Shown here: piece after piece, positions 17,920-26,141 of the stretch
Layout of the letters: each line of letters begins with the position of its first letter
Numbering within the stretch: position 1 is the first letter of the stretch
DNA from: an uncultured Clostridia bacterium
Lineage (GTDB): Bacteria > Bacillota > Clostridia > Oscillospirales > Acutalibacteraceae
Direction: 5' to 3'
Length of the DNA: 64,000 nucleotides
Assembly: GCA_937876205.1 (NCBI GenBank)
Contig: CALEII010000032.1
Coordinates: forward strand, 77,560-141,559
Notes under the pieces: generated by a model
What the model was told of the DNA's origin: nothing
The model's database searches: none
The model's input: the letters and a program-made list of their open reading frames with translations, nothing else
Translations under genes and position numbers: made by a program

Positions 17920-18798
17920 ATGGAATTATTCAGCAAGATAATTGCATTTTTTATGGCTTTGTTAGGTTTTATTTCTTCAGTTCCCGTTCAGACTCAGAAT
18001 ACTCTTCCTGAGAATGCAGAGAAATATGACATCACCGTTATGAGTTATAATGTTTATATCTCAGGCACAGGTAAAAAGAGCCCCGAAAACAGAAAAGAGG
18101 GCGTTATCAATAACCTGAGAAGCGTTATGCCTGATGTGTTCGGTCTGCAGGAGGCTGACATTGACTGGATGAACAGAATAAAAGACGGTATGCCTGAGTA
18201 TTCATATGTGGGCAGAGGCAGAGGCAAAACTGAGACTGCAGATGAATTTTCACCTGTATTTTACAAAACAGAAAAATACAATCTCATTTCTTCAGGCACA
18301 TTCTGGTATTCAAAAACACCTGAAAAGTGCTCAAATACGTGGGTTTCGGCATTCAAGAGGATATGCACCTGGGCAGTGCTTGAGGATAAAGAAACAGGCT
18401 TTACATTTGCAGTTTTTAACTCCCACTGGGACCATCTTTCAGTTAAGTCAAGAGAGAACTCCGCAAAGCTTCTGTGTGAAAAAATAGCTGAATATGCACC
18501 CGATATGCCTGTAATTCTCACGGGTGATTTTAACTGTGAGCCGAATACAAAGGCATTTGAAAGCCTTGTGAATGCGGGCTTTGTTTCATCAATGTACGTG
18601 GCAGATGAAACGGTAAGCGGCGGCACATACCACGGCTACACAAAGGGTGATGCAGCTGATGAGCTGCCCATTGACCACATAATGTTTGCAAAAGACAGCG
18701 GTTATGCTCACTCATTCCGTATCGTGACTGAGAAGTATAACGGAATTTATCCGTCAGACCATTTCCCCATAACGGCAGAAATCACCTTATATAAATAA
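17920..18798 (+). CDS. Endonuclease/exonuclease/phosphatase-fold hydrolase, exported or membrane-anchored
   Basis: A 292-residue protein with an N-terminal hydrophobic signal (about 5-22) and an EEP domain: MSYNVYI, GLQEAD (metal Glu), NSHWDHLS, TGDFNCEP and the final SDHFPI with catalytic Asp-His. Such enzymes cleave phosphodiesters or phosphoesters (nucleic acids, sphingomyelin, inositol phosphates); the substrate is not clear. AAAGGGTGAG supports the ATG at 17920 rather than the GTG at 17911. Its gene follows the transporter closely. Confidence 0.87.
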   Translation: MELFSKIIAFFMALLGFISSVPVQTQNTLPENAEKYDITVMSYNVYISGTGKKSPENRKEGVINNLRSVMPDVFGLQEADIDWMNRIKDGMPEYSYVGRGRGKTETADEFSPVFYKTEKYNLISSGTFWYSKTPEKCSNTWVSAFKRICTWAVLEDKETGFTFAVFNSHWDHLSVKSRENSAKLLCEKIAEYAPDMPVILTGDFNCEPNTKAFESLVNAGFVSSMYVADETVSGGTYHGYTKGDAADELPIDHIMFAKDSGYAHSFRIVTEKYNGIYPSDHFPITAEITLYK

Positions 18799-18813
18799 AA
18801 CGGAGGGGTTACC

Positions 18814-19584
18814 GTGGCAAGATGTCCCAACTGTAACTACAAGCTTAATCTCATTGATTTCAGGGCAGAATGTCCTGTCTGCAATGTTAATATACCCAAC
18901 TATAACTGGGAAGAAAGACTTGAGGAGGATGCCATAAATTCAGAGCGTTCATTCTCAAGCTTCAGAAGAAAAACAGGCGCATTCAAGAACGCATTTCTCG
19001 GCACAAAGCTGCGTATAGCAAGACTTGTGCTTACATTTGCCCCGCTTCTGTTCTTCCTGTTCCCGATGTTTTCATATGAGGCAAATCTGCCTTATTCACC
19101 GGGTGTAACAGACGTGTCTGCACTGGGGCTTATCCTTGACATTGTCAACGGAAAGCTTGACATAGGTGCACTTCTGAATCTTGTTTCTCTGCCCCGTTCA
19201 GGTGAGGCATTCCTTATGCTTTACCTCGCACTGGTGATGGCTGTGCTGGGTATCGTTGCAGGTGTGCTGAATTTCTTTGTGCTTATTCTGTCCTGCTTCG
19301 GCTACCACGCAAAGGGAAACATTGCTCTGTGTGTCATAAGCAATGTAACATTTATTGCGGCAATTGTGATGATTCTTGTTTCATCATCAATGTTCTCTGC
19401 TGCAATTCCCGAGGTTTTCTCTCTCTCTCTGTCTGCAGGGCTCTTTGTGGGCATACTGTTCTTTACGGTAAATCTCGTCATAAACATAATAACCGAGAAG
19501 CAGTTCAGACCGCTGAGAAAAGAGCTTGCCGAGCTTGAGCTTGAGGATATCAATAACGCCATAAGAGAGTTACAGAAAGTATGA
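18814..19584 (+). CDS. Zinc-ribbon multi-pass membrane protein of unknown function
   Basis: 256 residues. The N-terminus is a zinc ribbon with Cys4-x2-Cys7 and Cys20-x2-Cys23, then a charged linker, then about four membrane helices (from residue 70), and a charged helical tail. Read from a GTG after CGGAGGGG. No family function is recognised; zinc-ribbon plus membrane helices occurs in many uncharacterised clostridial proteins. Its stop overlaps the start of the RluA-type gene by 4 bases (ATGA), so the two are coupled. Confidence 0.75.
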   Translation: MARCPNCNYKLNLIDFRAECPVCNVNIPNYNWEERLEEDAINSERSFSSFRRKTGAFKNAFLGTKLRIARLVLTFAPLLFFLFPMFSYEANLPYSPGVTDVSALGLILDIVNGKLDIGALLNLVSLPRSGEAFLMLYLALVMAVLGIVAGVLNFFVLILSCFGYHAKGNIALCVISNVTFIAAIVMILVSSSMFSAAIPEVFSLSLSAGLFVGILFFTVNLVINIITEKQFRPLRKELAELELEDINNAIRELQKV

Positions 19585-20549
19585 AATCCTTCACAATTGC
19601 AAAAAATGACGCCGATAAGCGTCTTGATAAATTCATTGCCAAGGCGGCACCGATGCTCCCTAAGAACCTGATGTATAAATATATCAGACTCAAGAGAATA
19701 AAGGTAAACGGCAAAAAAAGTGACATTTCAGTAAAGCTCGCTGTGGGTGATGTTGTTGAAATGTACATAAACGACGAATTCTTTGAGGCAACAGAGGATA
19801 AATACGATTTTCTCAAAGCACCACGGAGTCTTGATATAATTTATGAAGATGAAAATATTCTTCTTCTTAATAAAAAGGCAGGTGTGCTGTCACACCCTGA
19901 TGAGGGGGAGTATGTAGACACTCTGATTACACGTGTACAGCGTTATCTCTATGAAAAAGGGGAGTATGACCCGAAGGCAGAAGCTTCATTCGCACCGTCT
20001 CTCGCCAACAGAATTGACCGTAACACAGGCGGTATTGTCATTGCCGCAAAAAATGCAGAAGCCCTCAGAATCCTTAATCAGAAAATCAAGGACAGAGAGC
20101 TTGAAAAGCGTTATCTGTGTGTTGTTGTGGGCAGTCCCAGGGATTCTCACGCAACACTTACGGCGTATATGATTAAAGATGAAAAAAAGAACAAGGTGCG
20201 TGTTTACAACAAGCCTTTCGACGGCGGAAAGACGATGATTACAGAGTATACGGTGCTTGAAAAAAGAAACGGACTGAGCCTTGTTGATGTAATTCTCCAC
20301 ACAGGCAGAACGCATCAGATAAGAGCTCACTTTGCACATATCGGCTGTCCTCTTCTGGGTGACGGCAAGTACGGCACAAATGAAATCAACAAGAAATTCG
20401 GCGGCTACAAAAAACAGCTGCTGTATTCCTATAAGCTCACATTCAGCTTTAAAACCGATGCAGGTATTCTCTCATACCTTGACGGCAAAACCTTTGAAGC
20501 CGATGACGTATGGTTCAGGGATGAGTTTTATGCAGATAAACTGATTTAA
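19581..20549 (+). CDS. RluA-family 23S rRNA pseudouridine synthase (RluC/RluD type)
   Basis: 322 residues. An N-terminal S4 RNA-binding domain (about 10-70) precedes the catalytic domain, whose motif II NRIDRNTGG carries the catalytic Asp; GRTHQIRAHFAHIGCPLLGD is the second conserved block. It isomerises uridines in rRNA. A second RluA-family gene lies at 60344, so the genome has at least two; which uridines each serves cannot be decided here. Coupled to the preceding membrane-protein gene. Confidence 0.92.
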   Translation: MKSFTIAKNDADKRLDKFIAKAAPMLPKNLMYKYIRLKRIKVNGKKSDISVKLAVGDVVEMYINDEFFEATEDKYDFLKAPRSLDIIYEDENILLLNKKAGVLSHPDEGEYVDTLITRVQRYLYEKGEYDPKAEASFAPSLANRIDRNTGGIVIAAKNAEALRILNQKIKDRELEKRYLCVVVGSPRDSHATLTAYMIKDEKKNKVRVYNKPFDGGKTMITEYTVLEKRNGLSLVDVILHTGRTHQIRAHFAHIGCPLLGDGKYGTNEINKKFGGYKKQLLYSYKLTFSFKTDAGILSYLDGKTFEADDVWFRDEFYADKLI

Positions 20550-20607
20550 TGTATATTTAATTGCACAGGGGCACCATTGGGTGTCCGTCTTAAAACAATC
20601 AATCTTC

Positions 20608-20645
20608 GCAGGGGACCTATGCTACATCGGTCCCCTGCAATAATT
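20608..20645 (+). terminator. Terminator after the RluA-family gene
   Basis: A 10-bp stem GCAGGGGACC / GGTCCCCTGC (20608-20617 and 20629-20638), followed by AATAATTTGTTTTT. The tail resembles a half copy of the terminal motif of the intergenic repeat family. Confidence 0.8.
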
Positions 20646-20699
20646 TGTTTTTCATAGCTCTTTGTGCTGGGGTTAATTTCTTTAAAAGAGATATTTCTA

Positions 20700-21032
20700 T
20701 TAACAATCAGTTTTTTTATTGTCAACAGATGTGTACTGACAATCGTTGTAATATTTGTTTTTTACAAGCTCTGCAAGTCTGATAATTGCCTCTTCAAAGG
20801 TATCGCCTCCGCAGTCAAGGTCAAGGTCGTGTGACCATTCACAGCAGTCATTTTCTCCTATATAAGGTCCGTGTTCAAGCCATATACAGGTTTTAGTGTT
20901 GAGTACAGTGTTTTTGTCCCACTCATTTGTTGCAGGATTGACTTTTACGACCATAATGTCAAGCCCTTTAAGAAATTTTCCGTCAAAAATATCTGCTTTT
21001 TCAAGAAAATGATATGCTTCATAAAAATCCAT
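20700..21032 (-). CDS. Small acidic hypothetical protein
   Basis: 110 residues, not recognised. The start at 21032 is supported by AGAGGTG seven bases upstream; the longer frame lacks a ribosome binding site. It is acidic with many Cys and aromatic residues (ENDCCEWSHDLDLDCGGDTFEEAI), and ends in a helical AIIRLAELVKNKYY segment. It is alone between two terminators, next to the jag gene. Confidence 0.65.
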   Translation of the reverse strand: MDFYEAYHFLEKADIFDGKFLKGLDIMVVKVNPATNEWDKNTVLNTKTCIWLEHGPYIGENDCCEWSHDLDLDCGGDTFEEAIIRLAELVKNKYYNDCQYTSVDNKKTDC

Positions 21033-21100
21033 TTTTTTCACCTCTGTTTTATTATATTTCAATACGTATATATTTTCAAGATGTCTTTCATAAACAAAAA

Positions 21101-21123
21101 ACAGCACTGATTAACAGTGCTGT
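21101..21123 (-). terminator. Terminator of the rpmH-jag operon
   Basis: A 9-bp stem ACAGCACTG / CAGTGCTGT flanked by A-runs on the left and T-runs on the right, so it can work both ways; on the minus strand it follows the jag stop by 15 bases. Confidence 0.88.
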
Positions 21124-21138
21124 AATTTTTTTGCTTGT

Positions 21139-22071
21139 TTATTCTTCGTTAGTCTTCTTGACTTCGATTTTGCCGTAGCGTGAAGAACCTGCAACGTCGC
21201 TTCTGGGAGCTCTGTCTGCTGCAATTTCGGGCTTGTAAGTGGGCTTTGCGCCTCTGCCTCCACGGTTATTGTAACCGCCTCTGCCGCCTCTGTTGCCGCC
21301 ACGGTTGTAGCCGCCCTTGCGTCTGTCTGCGTGTGTGGGCTGTACGCCTTCTTCAAGAGTGATGATAACTCTTCTTTCTGCATCGTAGCCTACTGAGTGA
21401 GATGTAACACCCTCAATTGACTGAATAGCAGTGTGAATGATTCTTCTCTCATAGGGATTCATCGGGTCGAGCTTGACATTTCTGCCGTACTTGAGTACCT
21501 GACTTGCTGAACGTGCAGCAAATTCCTTGAGGCTTTCAGCTCTCTTTTCACGGTAGTCACCTACGTTAAGAGAAACCTTTTTCTTGCCCTGAGTGTTCTT
21601 GTTTGCGAAAAGACGGACAAGATACTGAACTGCGTCAAGTGTTTCACCGTGTCTGCCGATGAGAGTGCCGTGGCTTTCGCTTGTGATAAGCTCATACACG
21701 GTCTCTTCCTCTTCTTCGTGAGAAGTGAGAGTGATGTCTTCAATACCCATACCCTTGATGATTGTTGTAAGATAATTTCTGATAGCTGCATCATCTTCGG
21801 GAGAGATTTCAGCTTTCTTTACGGGAGCTTCAGCCTTTGCCTGAGCCTTGGGTGCGGGTGCTGCTGCCTTAACGGGAGCAACTTCGTCAGCAGCTTCGTA
21901 ATAAGCTCTGACCTTTGCCTCTTTACCGCCGAAAATACCGAGAAAACCTTTTTGTGCGTCCTGAATGATTTCAAACTTAACGTCTGCATCAATGGGAGCG
22001 TTAAGAGCTGCCTTAGCCTTCTGAATGGCTTCGTCTCTTGTGGATGCGGTAGCGATGGCTTCTTTGATCAT
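21139..22071 (-). CDS. jag: RNA-binding protein KhpB/Jag with Arg/Gly-rich tail
   Basis: 310 residues with three family domains in order: Jag-N (about 1-55, with QKGFLGIFGGKEAKV), a KH domain (about 100-175, including LIGRHGETLDAVQYL), and an R3H domain (about 180-245, RRIIHTAIQ). KhpB with KhpA binds many RNAs and affects cell division and elongation in Gram-positives. After R3H there is an extra tail (about 255-285) of repeated GGYNRGGNRGG type, like an RGG box. GAAGGTG precedes the ATG. It is the last gene of the rpmH cluster, 18 bases after yidC. Confidence 0.93.
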   Translation of the reverse strand: MIKEAIATASTRDEAIQKAKAALNAPIDADVKFEIIQDAQKGFLGIFGGKEAKVRAYYEAADEVAPVKAAAPAPKAQAKAEAPVKKAEISPEDDAAIRNYLTTIIKGMGIEDITLTSHEEEEETVYELITSESHGTLIGRHGETLDAVQYLVRLFANKNTQGKKKVSLNVGDYREKRAESLKEFAARSASQVLKYGRNVKLDPMNPYERRIIHTAIQSIEGVTSHSVGYDAERRVIITLEEGVQPTHADRRKGGYNRGGNRGGRGGYNNRGGRGAKPTYKPEIAADRAPRSDVAGSSRYGKIEVKKTNEE

Positions 22072-22089
22072 TTTTTCACCTTCTTATAT

Positions 22090-23061
22090 TTATGTGTCCG
22101 ATTTATCTTCGAACTCTTTTAACTTTTTAATGCTTGCCTCTCTTGAACGGCGCTCAATAGTCTCTTCAACCATATTTCTTGCCACAACCTTCTGAGGGCT
22201 GTGTGTGAAGTTGAGAAGAACAGTCTGAATGAGTGTGAAGAAGCTTGACATAATCCAGTAAACACCAACACCTGCAGGGAACAGGAATGTGAACCATACA
22301 GACATTATGGGAGACATAAATGTCATACAACCCATTGAGGGGTTCTTTGCCATTTCGGGATTCTGCTGCTTCTGCTTCTGGAACATTATAAGGCTTGTTG
22401 CAAGACCGAGTATAAGTACCAGTGCAGGGATAAGCCACAGAATTGAGGGCTCCTTCCAGTTTGGAATCTGTGTAAGGTCGAGCTTGCCGAAAAGCATAAA
22501 CTGCTCTTTAAGTCTTAAAATATCTTCTGCATATGGTGCAAGGAAATCGGGCATATTGTTTGCATTGATGTCACTGAGAAGCTGAATTTCAATTCTGTTC
22601 ATACCACTTCCTCGTCCTTCTACAGGAGTGACATTAAGAACTTCAACAGCCTTGTTGACAAGGTCTGTGCTGATGTTAAGAACCTTTGAAAGGGGAGTGT
22701 AAACAACGCCGTAAAGACCAATCATTATGGGGAACTGAATAAGCAGAGGCAGACAGCCGCCTGACATAGGGCTGAAGCCTTCTTTCTGATAAAGAGCCTG
22801 AGTTTCCTCCTGAATCTTCATCTGCATTTCTCTTGTGGGTTGACCACCGTTTGAATACTTCTGTCTTATTCTGTTGATTTTAGGCTGAAGTCTTGCCTGC
22901 TTTGCAGAATTCTTCTGCTGACTGATTGAAGAGGGAAGAAGTATAAGCTTGACAAGAAGTGTCAGCACGAAAAGTGACACGAGATAGTTGTCAAATAAGA
23001 TATAAAATAAATGCAGCACATAGCCGAAAGGTACGGCAAGTGCATCGTAAAGTCCGGTCAT
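22090..23061 (-). CDS. yidC: Membrane protein insertase YidC/OxaA
   Basis: 323 residues; inserts membrane proteins with or without Sec. The core has the family's five membrane segments, the positively charged loop QQKNSAKQARLQPKINRIRQKY, GGCLPLLIQFPIMIGLYGV, and a C-terminal transmembrane pair. There is no lipoprotein signal: the protein starts inside the first membrane segment, unlike SpoIIIJ-type lipoprotein YidCs. AAGGA precedes the ATG at 23061. In its standard place between yidD and jag. Confidence 0.95.
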   Translation of the reverse strand: MTGLYDALAVPFGYVLHLFYILFDNYLVSLFVLTLLVKLILLPSSISQQKNSAKQARLQPKINRIRQKYSNGGQPTREMQMKIQEETQALYQKEGFSPMSGGCLPLLIQFPIMIGLYGVVYTPLSKVLNISTDLVNKAVEVLNVTPVEGRGSGMNRIEIQLLSDINANNMPDFLAPYAEDILRLKEQFMLFGKLDLTQIPNWKEPSILWLIPALVLILGLATSLIMFQKQKQQNPEMAKNPSMGCMTFMSPIMSVWFTFLFPAGVGVYWIMSSFFTLIQTVLLNFTHSPQKVVARNMVEETIERRSREASIKKLKEFEDKSDT

Positions 23062-23092
23062 ATTGTCAAATCCTTAATATATGATAGAGTAG

Positions 23093-23329
23093 CTATTTTT
23101 TCTTATACTTTTCTTTTAAATCGGGTACGGGGTCAACTCCGCCCGGAAAAAGAATATTGCACCTGAGAATCCGTGAAATTCCCAGTGCAGAGCCTCTGAA
23201 AACACCGTATTTTTCAATTGCCTCAACCGTGTAGGCTGAGCAGGTAGGGTAGTAACGGCATTTAGGGCCGAAAAGAGGTGAGATTTTTCTCTGATAAAAT
23301 CTGATAAGCTTAAGAATTGCGTTCTTCAT
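23093..23329 (-). CDS. yidD: Membrane protein insertion efficiency factor YidD
   Basis: 78 residues with the full UPF0161 signature: KLIRFYQRKISPLFGPKCRYYPTCS (quoted only in part: the Cys-Arg-Tyr and PTCS pieces are at about 23-31) and GVFRGSALGISRILRC. It helps YidC-dependent insertion. It overlaps rnpA by 20 bases, the typical coupling in this cluster. Confidence 0.93.
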   Translation of the reverse strand: MKNAILKLIRFYQRKISPLFGPKCRYYPTCSAYTVEAIEKYGVFRGSALGISRILRCNILFPGGVDPVPDLKEKYKKK

Positions 23330-23663
23330 CTCTTATAACGCCTGCCTCTCTCAAAAAGGGAAGCATAATGTCATAAATATCGGTGCTTTTTTTGAACACC
23401 GTTTTTGTCCTGGCGACAAAAACGATGTCAAACCCGCCTTTCAGCGGAAGCTTAATCTGTCTGAACGCTTCTCTTATTACACGCCTTGCCCTGTTGCGCT
23501 CAACTGCATTGCCTATCTTTTTGCTTGCAGTGATGCCTATACGACAAGAGCCCGCGCGGGTCTTTCTTACATACATAACCAACGCAGGATTTGTGTAGGA
23601 CCTTCCCCGTGAATAGGCACGGCGGAAGTCGCTGTTAGTTTTTAATGTTTCAACAGATGTCAT
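23310..23663 (-). CDS. rnpA: Ribonuclease P protein component
   Basis: 117 residues; binds the RNase P RNA and matures tRNA 5' ends. The conserved RNR-type motif is NAVERNRARRVIREAFR, preceded by RIGITASKKIGNAV. Starts 9 bases after the rpmH stop, without a strong ribosome binding site of its own, so it probably depends on rpmH translation. Confidence 0.95.
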   Translation of the reverse strand: MTSVETLKTNSDFRRAYSRGRSYTNPALVMYVRKTRAGSCRIGITASKKIGNAVERNRARRVIREAFRQIKLPLKGGFDIVFVARTKTVFKKSTDIYDIMLPFLREAGVIRDEERNS

Positions 23664-23672
23664 TGCCGTGAA

Positions 23673-23807
23673 TTAAACAGCAAGTGATTTTCTGCCCTTT
23701 GCTCTGCGGCGAGCAAGAACCTTGCGACCGTTAGCTGTTGACATTCTTGCACGGAAACCGTGAACCTTCTGTGTGTGTCTCTTCTTGGGCTGATATGTTC
23801 TCTTCAT
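23673..23807 (-). CDS. rpmH: 50S ribosomal protein L34
   Basis: 44 residues, exactly the family length: begins MKRTYQPKKRHTQKVHGFRA, continues with the RMSTANGRKVLARRRAKGRK core and ends SLAV. Lies between a strong minus-strand promoter and rnpA. In many Firmicutes dnaA is its divergent neighbour; here it is not. Confidence 0.97.
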   Translation of the reverse strand: MKRTYQPKKRHTQKVHGFRARMSTANGRKVLARRRAKGRKSLAV

Positions 23808-23897
23808 TTCAAGGTTACCCCCATTCATTCCATAGTGCGTAACTGCACCGTCTTCGGATTATTAGATGACAGGGCATACTTGCCCCTGCGAGTAGAT

Positions 23898-23927
23898 ATT
23901 ATATAACATTTCTGAGGGTAATGTCAA
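23898..23927 (-). promoter_or_regulatory. Strong promoter of the rpmH operon
   Basis: On the minus strand TTGACA (complement 23922-23927), an 18-base spacer and TATAAT (complement 23898-23903). The 90-base leader contains a CAGGGGCAAGTATGCCCTG hairpin. Confidence 0.85.
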
Positions 23928-24022
23928 CCTTTTTTTCGATTTTATTTTTTATAACCCTCTTATTATTTAAACATATTATATATGCAACTTTTTTTCTGAT
24001 AATAATGTGCAGTTTTATAGGC

Positions 24023-24212
24023 AAATCAGAATTTGTCGAGCAGAGCTCGAATGGAAAATTGAAAATGGAAAATGGAAAGTGTCGGAAGTGCTTCGCACTT
24101 TTCCGCTACGCTCTATATAATGTTTTCCGAAGGAAAACCACCTTCATTTTCAACTTTCAATTTTAAATTTTCAATTACAATAATTTGTCGAGGGCACCTC
24201 GACAAATTATTG
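24023..24212 (-). repeat. Hairpin-rich intergenic repeat, copy 2 (inverted relative to copy 1)
   Basis: Starts AAATCAGAATTTGTCGAGCA and ends in the palindrome CAATAATTTGTCGAGGGCACCTCGACAAATTATTG. The interior is nearly base-for-base the reverse complement of copy 1, including TTTTCCGAAGGAAAA and GAAGTGCTTCGCACTT. It lies in the gap between the divergent rpmH operon and the suhB-type gene, the only copy not on a gene's 3' end. Confidence 0.92.
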
Positions 24213-24270
24213 ATTTTTATCCCCGGTGTGTGTTATTATGAGGCTATAAAATATAAAGGAAATGAGAAAT

Positions 24271-25029
24271 ATGCTCGGTAAAATAATTGAAACGGTAAAA
24301 AAAGCAGGTGAGATTATCCTTTCTGCACATAATCAGGAAGACGCTGTAACAGCCAAGGCGGGCAAGAAAAACTTTGTAACGAAATACGATGTTGCAGTTC
24401 AGGATTTTCTTTTTTCAGAGCTCGGCAAGGCTTTTCCCGAGGCTGAATTTGTGGGTGAAGAGGGTGAGAATAATTTTGAAAGCACAGCACTGCGCTTTAT
24501 AATTGACCCCATCGACGGCACTACAAATTTTATGCAGGACTTCCGTTGCAGCTGTATTTCCGTTGCACTGTGCAAAGAAAATGATGTCATTGCAGGTGTT
24601 GTATATAATCCCTATACAAATGAAATATTCACTGCAGAAAAAGGCAAGGGCGCATACCTTAACGGCGAAAAAATAACAGTAAGCGACCGTCCTCTTTCAG
24701 ACGGACTTGCACTTTTCGGCACATCACCCTATCATCCAGAAAACACTGACGCAACATTTGAGCTTTTAAGAAAGGTTTTTGATTTCTGCCGTGATATCAG
24801 AAGAAGCGGCTCTGCGGCTTATGATGTGTGCACAATAGCCTGCGGCAGATGTGAAGTTTTCTTCGAAAAAGAGCTTCAGCCCTGGGACATTGCGGCAGGG
24901 ACGCTGATTCTCAGGGAAGCAGGCGGCGTTGCAAAGAATTATGACGGAAATGAAATCAGTTTCGGCAAGCCTGAGGATGTTGTTTTTGCAAACCCCGTGG
25001 CATATGAAGAGTTTGTGACACTGCTTTAA
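24271..25029 (+). CDS. suhB: Inositol-1-monophosphatase family protein
   Basis: 252 residues. The metal-binding motifs are GEEGENN, DPIDGTTNF (motif A) and WDIAAGTLILREAGG (motif B), the full set of the lithium-sensitive phosphatase family. It dephosphorylates inositol phosphate or a related sugar/nucleotide phosphate. AAAGGA at 24256-24260 is too close to the ATG at 24262 and well placed for the ATG at 24271, which I chose. Followed by a terminator; monocistronic. Confidence 0.92.
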   Translation: MLGKIIETVKKAGEIILSAHNQEDAVTAKAGKKNFVTKYDVAVQDFLFSELGKAFPEAEFVGEEGENNFESTALRFIIDPIDGTTNFMQDFRCSCISVALCKENDVIAGVVYNPYTNEIFTAEKGKGAYLNGEKITVSDRPLSDGLALFGTSPYHPENTDATFELLRKVFDFCRDIRRSGSAAYDVCTIACGRCEVFFEKELQPWDIAAGTLILREAGGVAKNYDGNEISFGKPEDVVFANPVAYEEFVTLL

Positions 25030-25039
25030 AATAGAAATA

Positions 25040-25076
25040 AGGACTGCTTTTTCACTGAATCAGCAGTCCTTTTTTT
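25040..25076 (+). terminator. Terminator after suhB
   Basis: A 9-bp stem AGGACTGCT / AGCAGTCCT (25040-25048 and 25062-25070) followed by TTTTTTT. Confidence 0.9.
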
Positions 25077-25085
25077 GTTATTCAA

Positions 25086-25274
25086 TCAGAAATAATCAGT
25101 AGACGGTAAAATCATAGCAGAATATGAATTGCCTGCATTTACGCCGACAAAATCAACGTTGTTGTTATCGTCATACCTGTAGCCTGAGGAATATATATGG
25201 GTATTTGTGCTTGTGTCCGTTACCGATTCACGCACAAATCTGCCCGGTGCATCGTATGTGAAAAGATGAACTTC
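25086..25274 (-). pseudogene. RHS/YD-repeat fragment
   Basis: An open minus-strand stretch without a start codon reads EEVHLFTYDAPGRFVRESVT and then a YSSGYRYDDNNNV piece before a TGA at 25086. The FTYDAxGR and YRYDDNNN pieces are typical YD repeats of RHS proteins. It is a remnant of a large RHS toxin-delivery gene, cut off at the upstream side by the 95-bp junction repeat. Confidence 0.75.
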
Positions 25275-25278
25275 TTCT

Positions 25279-25373
25279 CACAGCGACAGCTTGCAGTGAA
25301 ACTGCCGCTACGATTTAGTTTTTTACCTGACAATCAAGGACTTATTCAGGAGAAGACACAGAACCGTCCCCTG
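25279..25373 (-). repeat. 95-bp junction repeat, copy A
   Basis: Nearly identical to 26142-26237. Read on the minus strand it starts CAGGGGACGGTTCTGTGTCT, and its last third is a GCGGCAGTTT...AAGCTGTCGC hairpin. It bridges the end of an immunity-like gene and the next RHS fragment, and encodes the last 11 residues of the DUF4304-like protein. Confidence 0.88.
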
Positions 25374-25839
25374 TCTTGCTCTGATTGTTCAGTTTATCTA
25401 ATAAACTATGTATTTCCGATTCAAACATCTCATCAAAAAAATAGTCTAAATCCTGTATTAATCTCTTTTTTCCTTCTTTGATAATAGGCAAGATATGTTC
25501 TGAAAATTCTTTATCAAAATATATCTTAATTTCTTCTTTAGTATATTGTTCGTACTCGATTAACGCTCCCATAAAACGTTCGCCGTTAATAGTTTGTTTC
25601 GATAATATTCCAATGCGCATGTTAATATCCGCCTCGTATCTTGTTGGATACTTTTTGCAAGTAGAATAATCTCCGATGAAAAAACTATATTCAACATAAA
25701 ATGCTTCTCCCATTGATTTTTGAAGATATAGTCCACACAAAATGTCTTCACCTTGCAAGTAATACATATTTTTCTTTTTCTTAAAGCCACGCACAATGAA
25801 TTCCTCATGGCAAAAATCTATAAACTCTTGCTTAGTCAT
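25342..25839 (-). CDS. DUF4304-like protein, probable orphan immunity protein
   Basis: 165 residues. The N-terminus FCHEEFIVRGFKKKKNMYYL followed by an LQKS stretch fits DUF4304, a family often found as immunity proteins next to RHS or other polymorphic toxins. AAGGAG precedes the ATG at 25839. The gene is bracketed by two RHS fragments on the same strand, which supports the immunity role. Its C-terminal residues (KTGDGSVSSPE) are encoded by the junction repeat, so the original C-terminus was probably replaced by recombination. No intact toxin is present, so it would be an orphan. Confidence 0.7.
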   Translation of the reverse strand: MTKQEFIDFCHEEFIVRGFKKKKNMYYLQGEDILCGLYLQKSMGEAFYVEYSFFIGDYSTCKKYPTRYEADINMRIGILSKQTINGERFMGALIEYEQYTKEEIKIYFDKEFSEHILPIIKEGKKRLIQDLDYFFDEMFESEIHSLLDKLNNQSKTGDGSVSSPE

Positions 25840-25875
25840 AATTCTCCTTAATAAAATTCTAATCTCATTATTTTA

Positions 25876-26130
25876 TTACCACCCGTCGGTTGAGGTAATG
25901 TCTGTACCGCTTGCATTAGTTATGGAGAGCAGCTTGCCCCAGCTGTCGTATGTATACTTTGCAACAAGTGCTTTAGACGAATTGTAAATACCGATTACAT
26001 CACCGAACATATTGCAAAGCACGGCGTAGTTTTCAATAGTGCCGCTTGAAAGCACCTTTTTAATACCGCTCAATAAACCGTTTGCATCATATGTATAGAA
26101 CAGCTTGTATGACGGACAATCCTCATACAT
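25876..26130 (-). pseudogene. RHS core fragment
   Basis: An 84-residue open stretch from an ATG (frame open further upstream into the repeat, to about 26158). It reads KLFYTYDANGLLSGIKK, then VIGIYNSSKALVAKYTYDSWGKLLSI, classic YD-repeat sequence just before the point where RHS core normally meets the toxin tip. It stops at TDGW, before the expected RYRGYYYD and DPxG motifs. A truncated RHS C-terminal piece, 36 bases upstream of the DUF4304-like gene. Confidence 0.78.
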
Positions 26131-26141
26131 CAGCTTGCCTT

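Noticed and set aside
23808..24270. Origin of replication beside rpmH
   Set aside because: No DnaA-box cluster or dnaA gene is present; the gap is filled by the operon promoter and a repeat copy.
24072..24281. 69-residue plus-strand frame beginning MESVGSASHF, also present on the minus strand at 10562-10753
   Set aside because: Both frames lie on the two copies of the same intergenic repeat and have no ribosome binding site; the match reflects the repeat, not a protein family.
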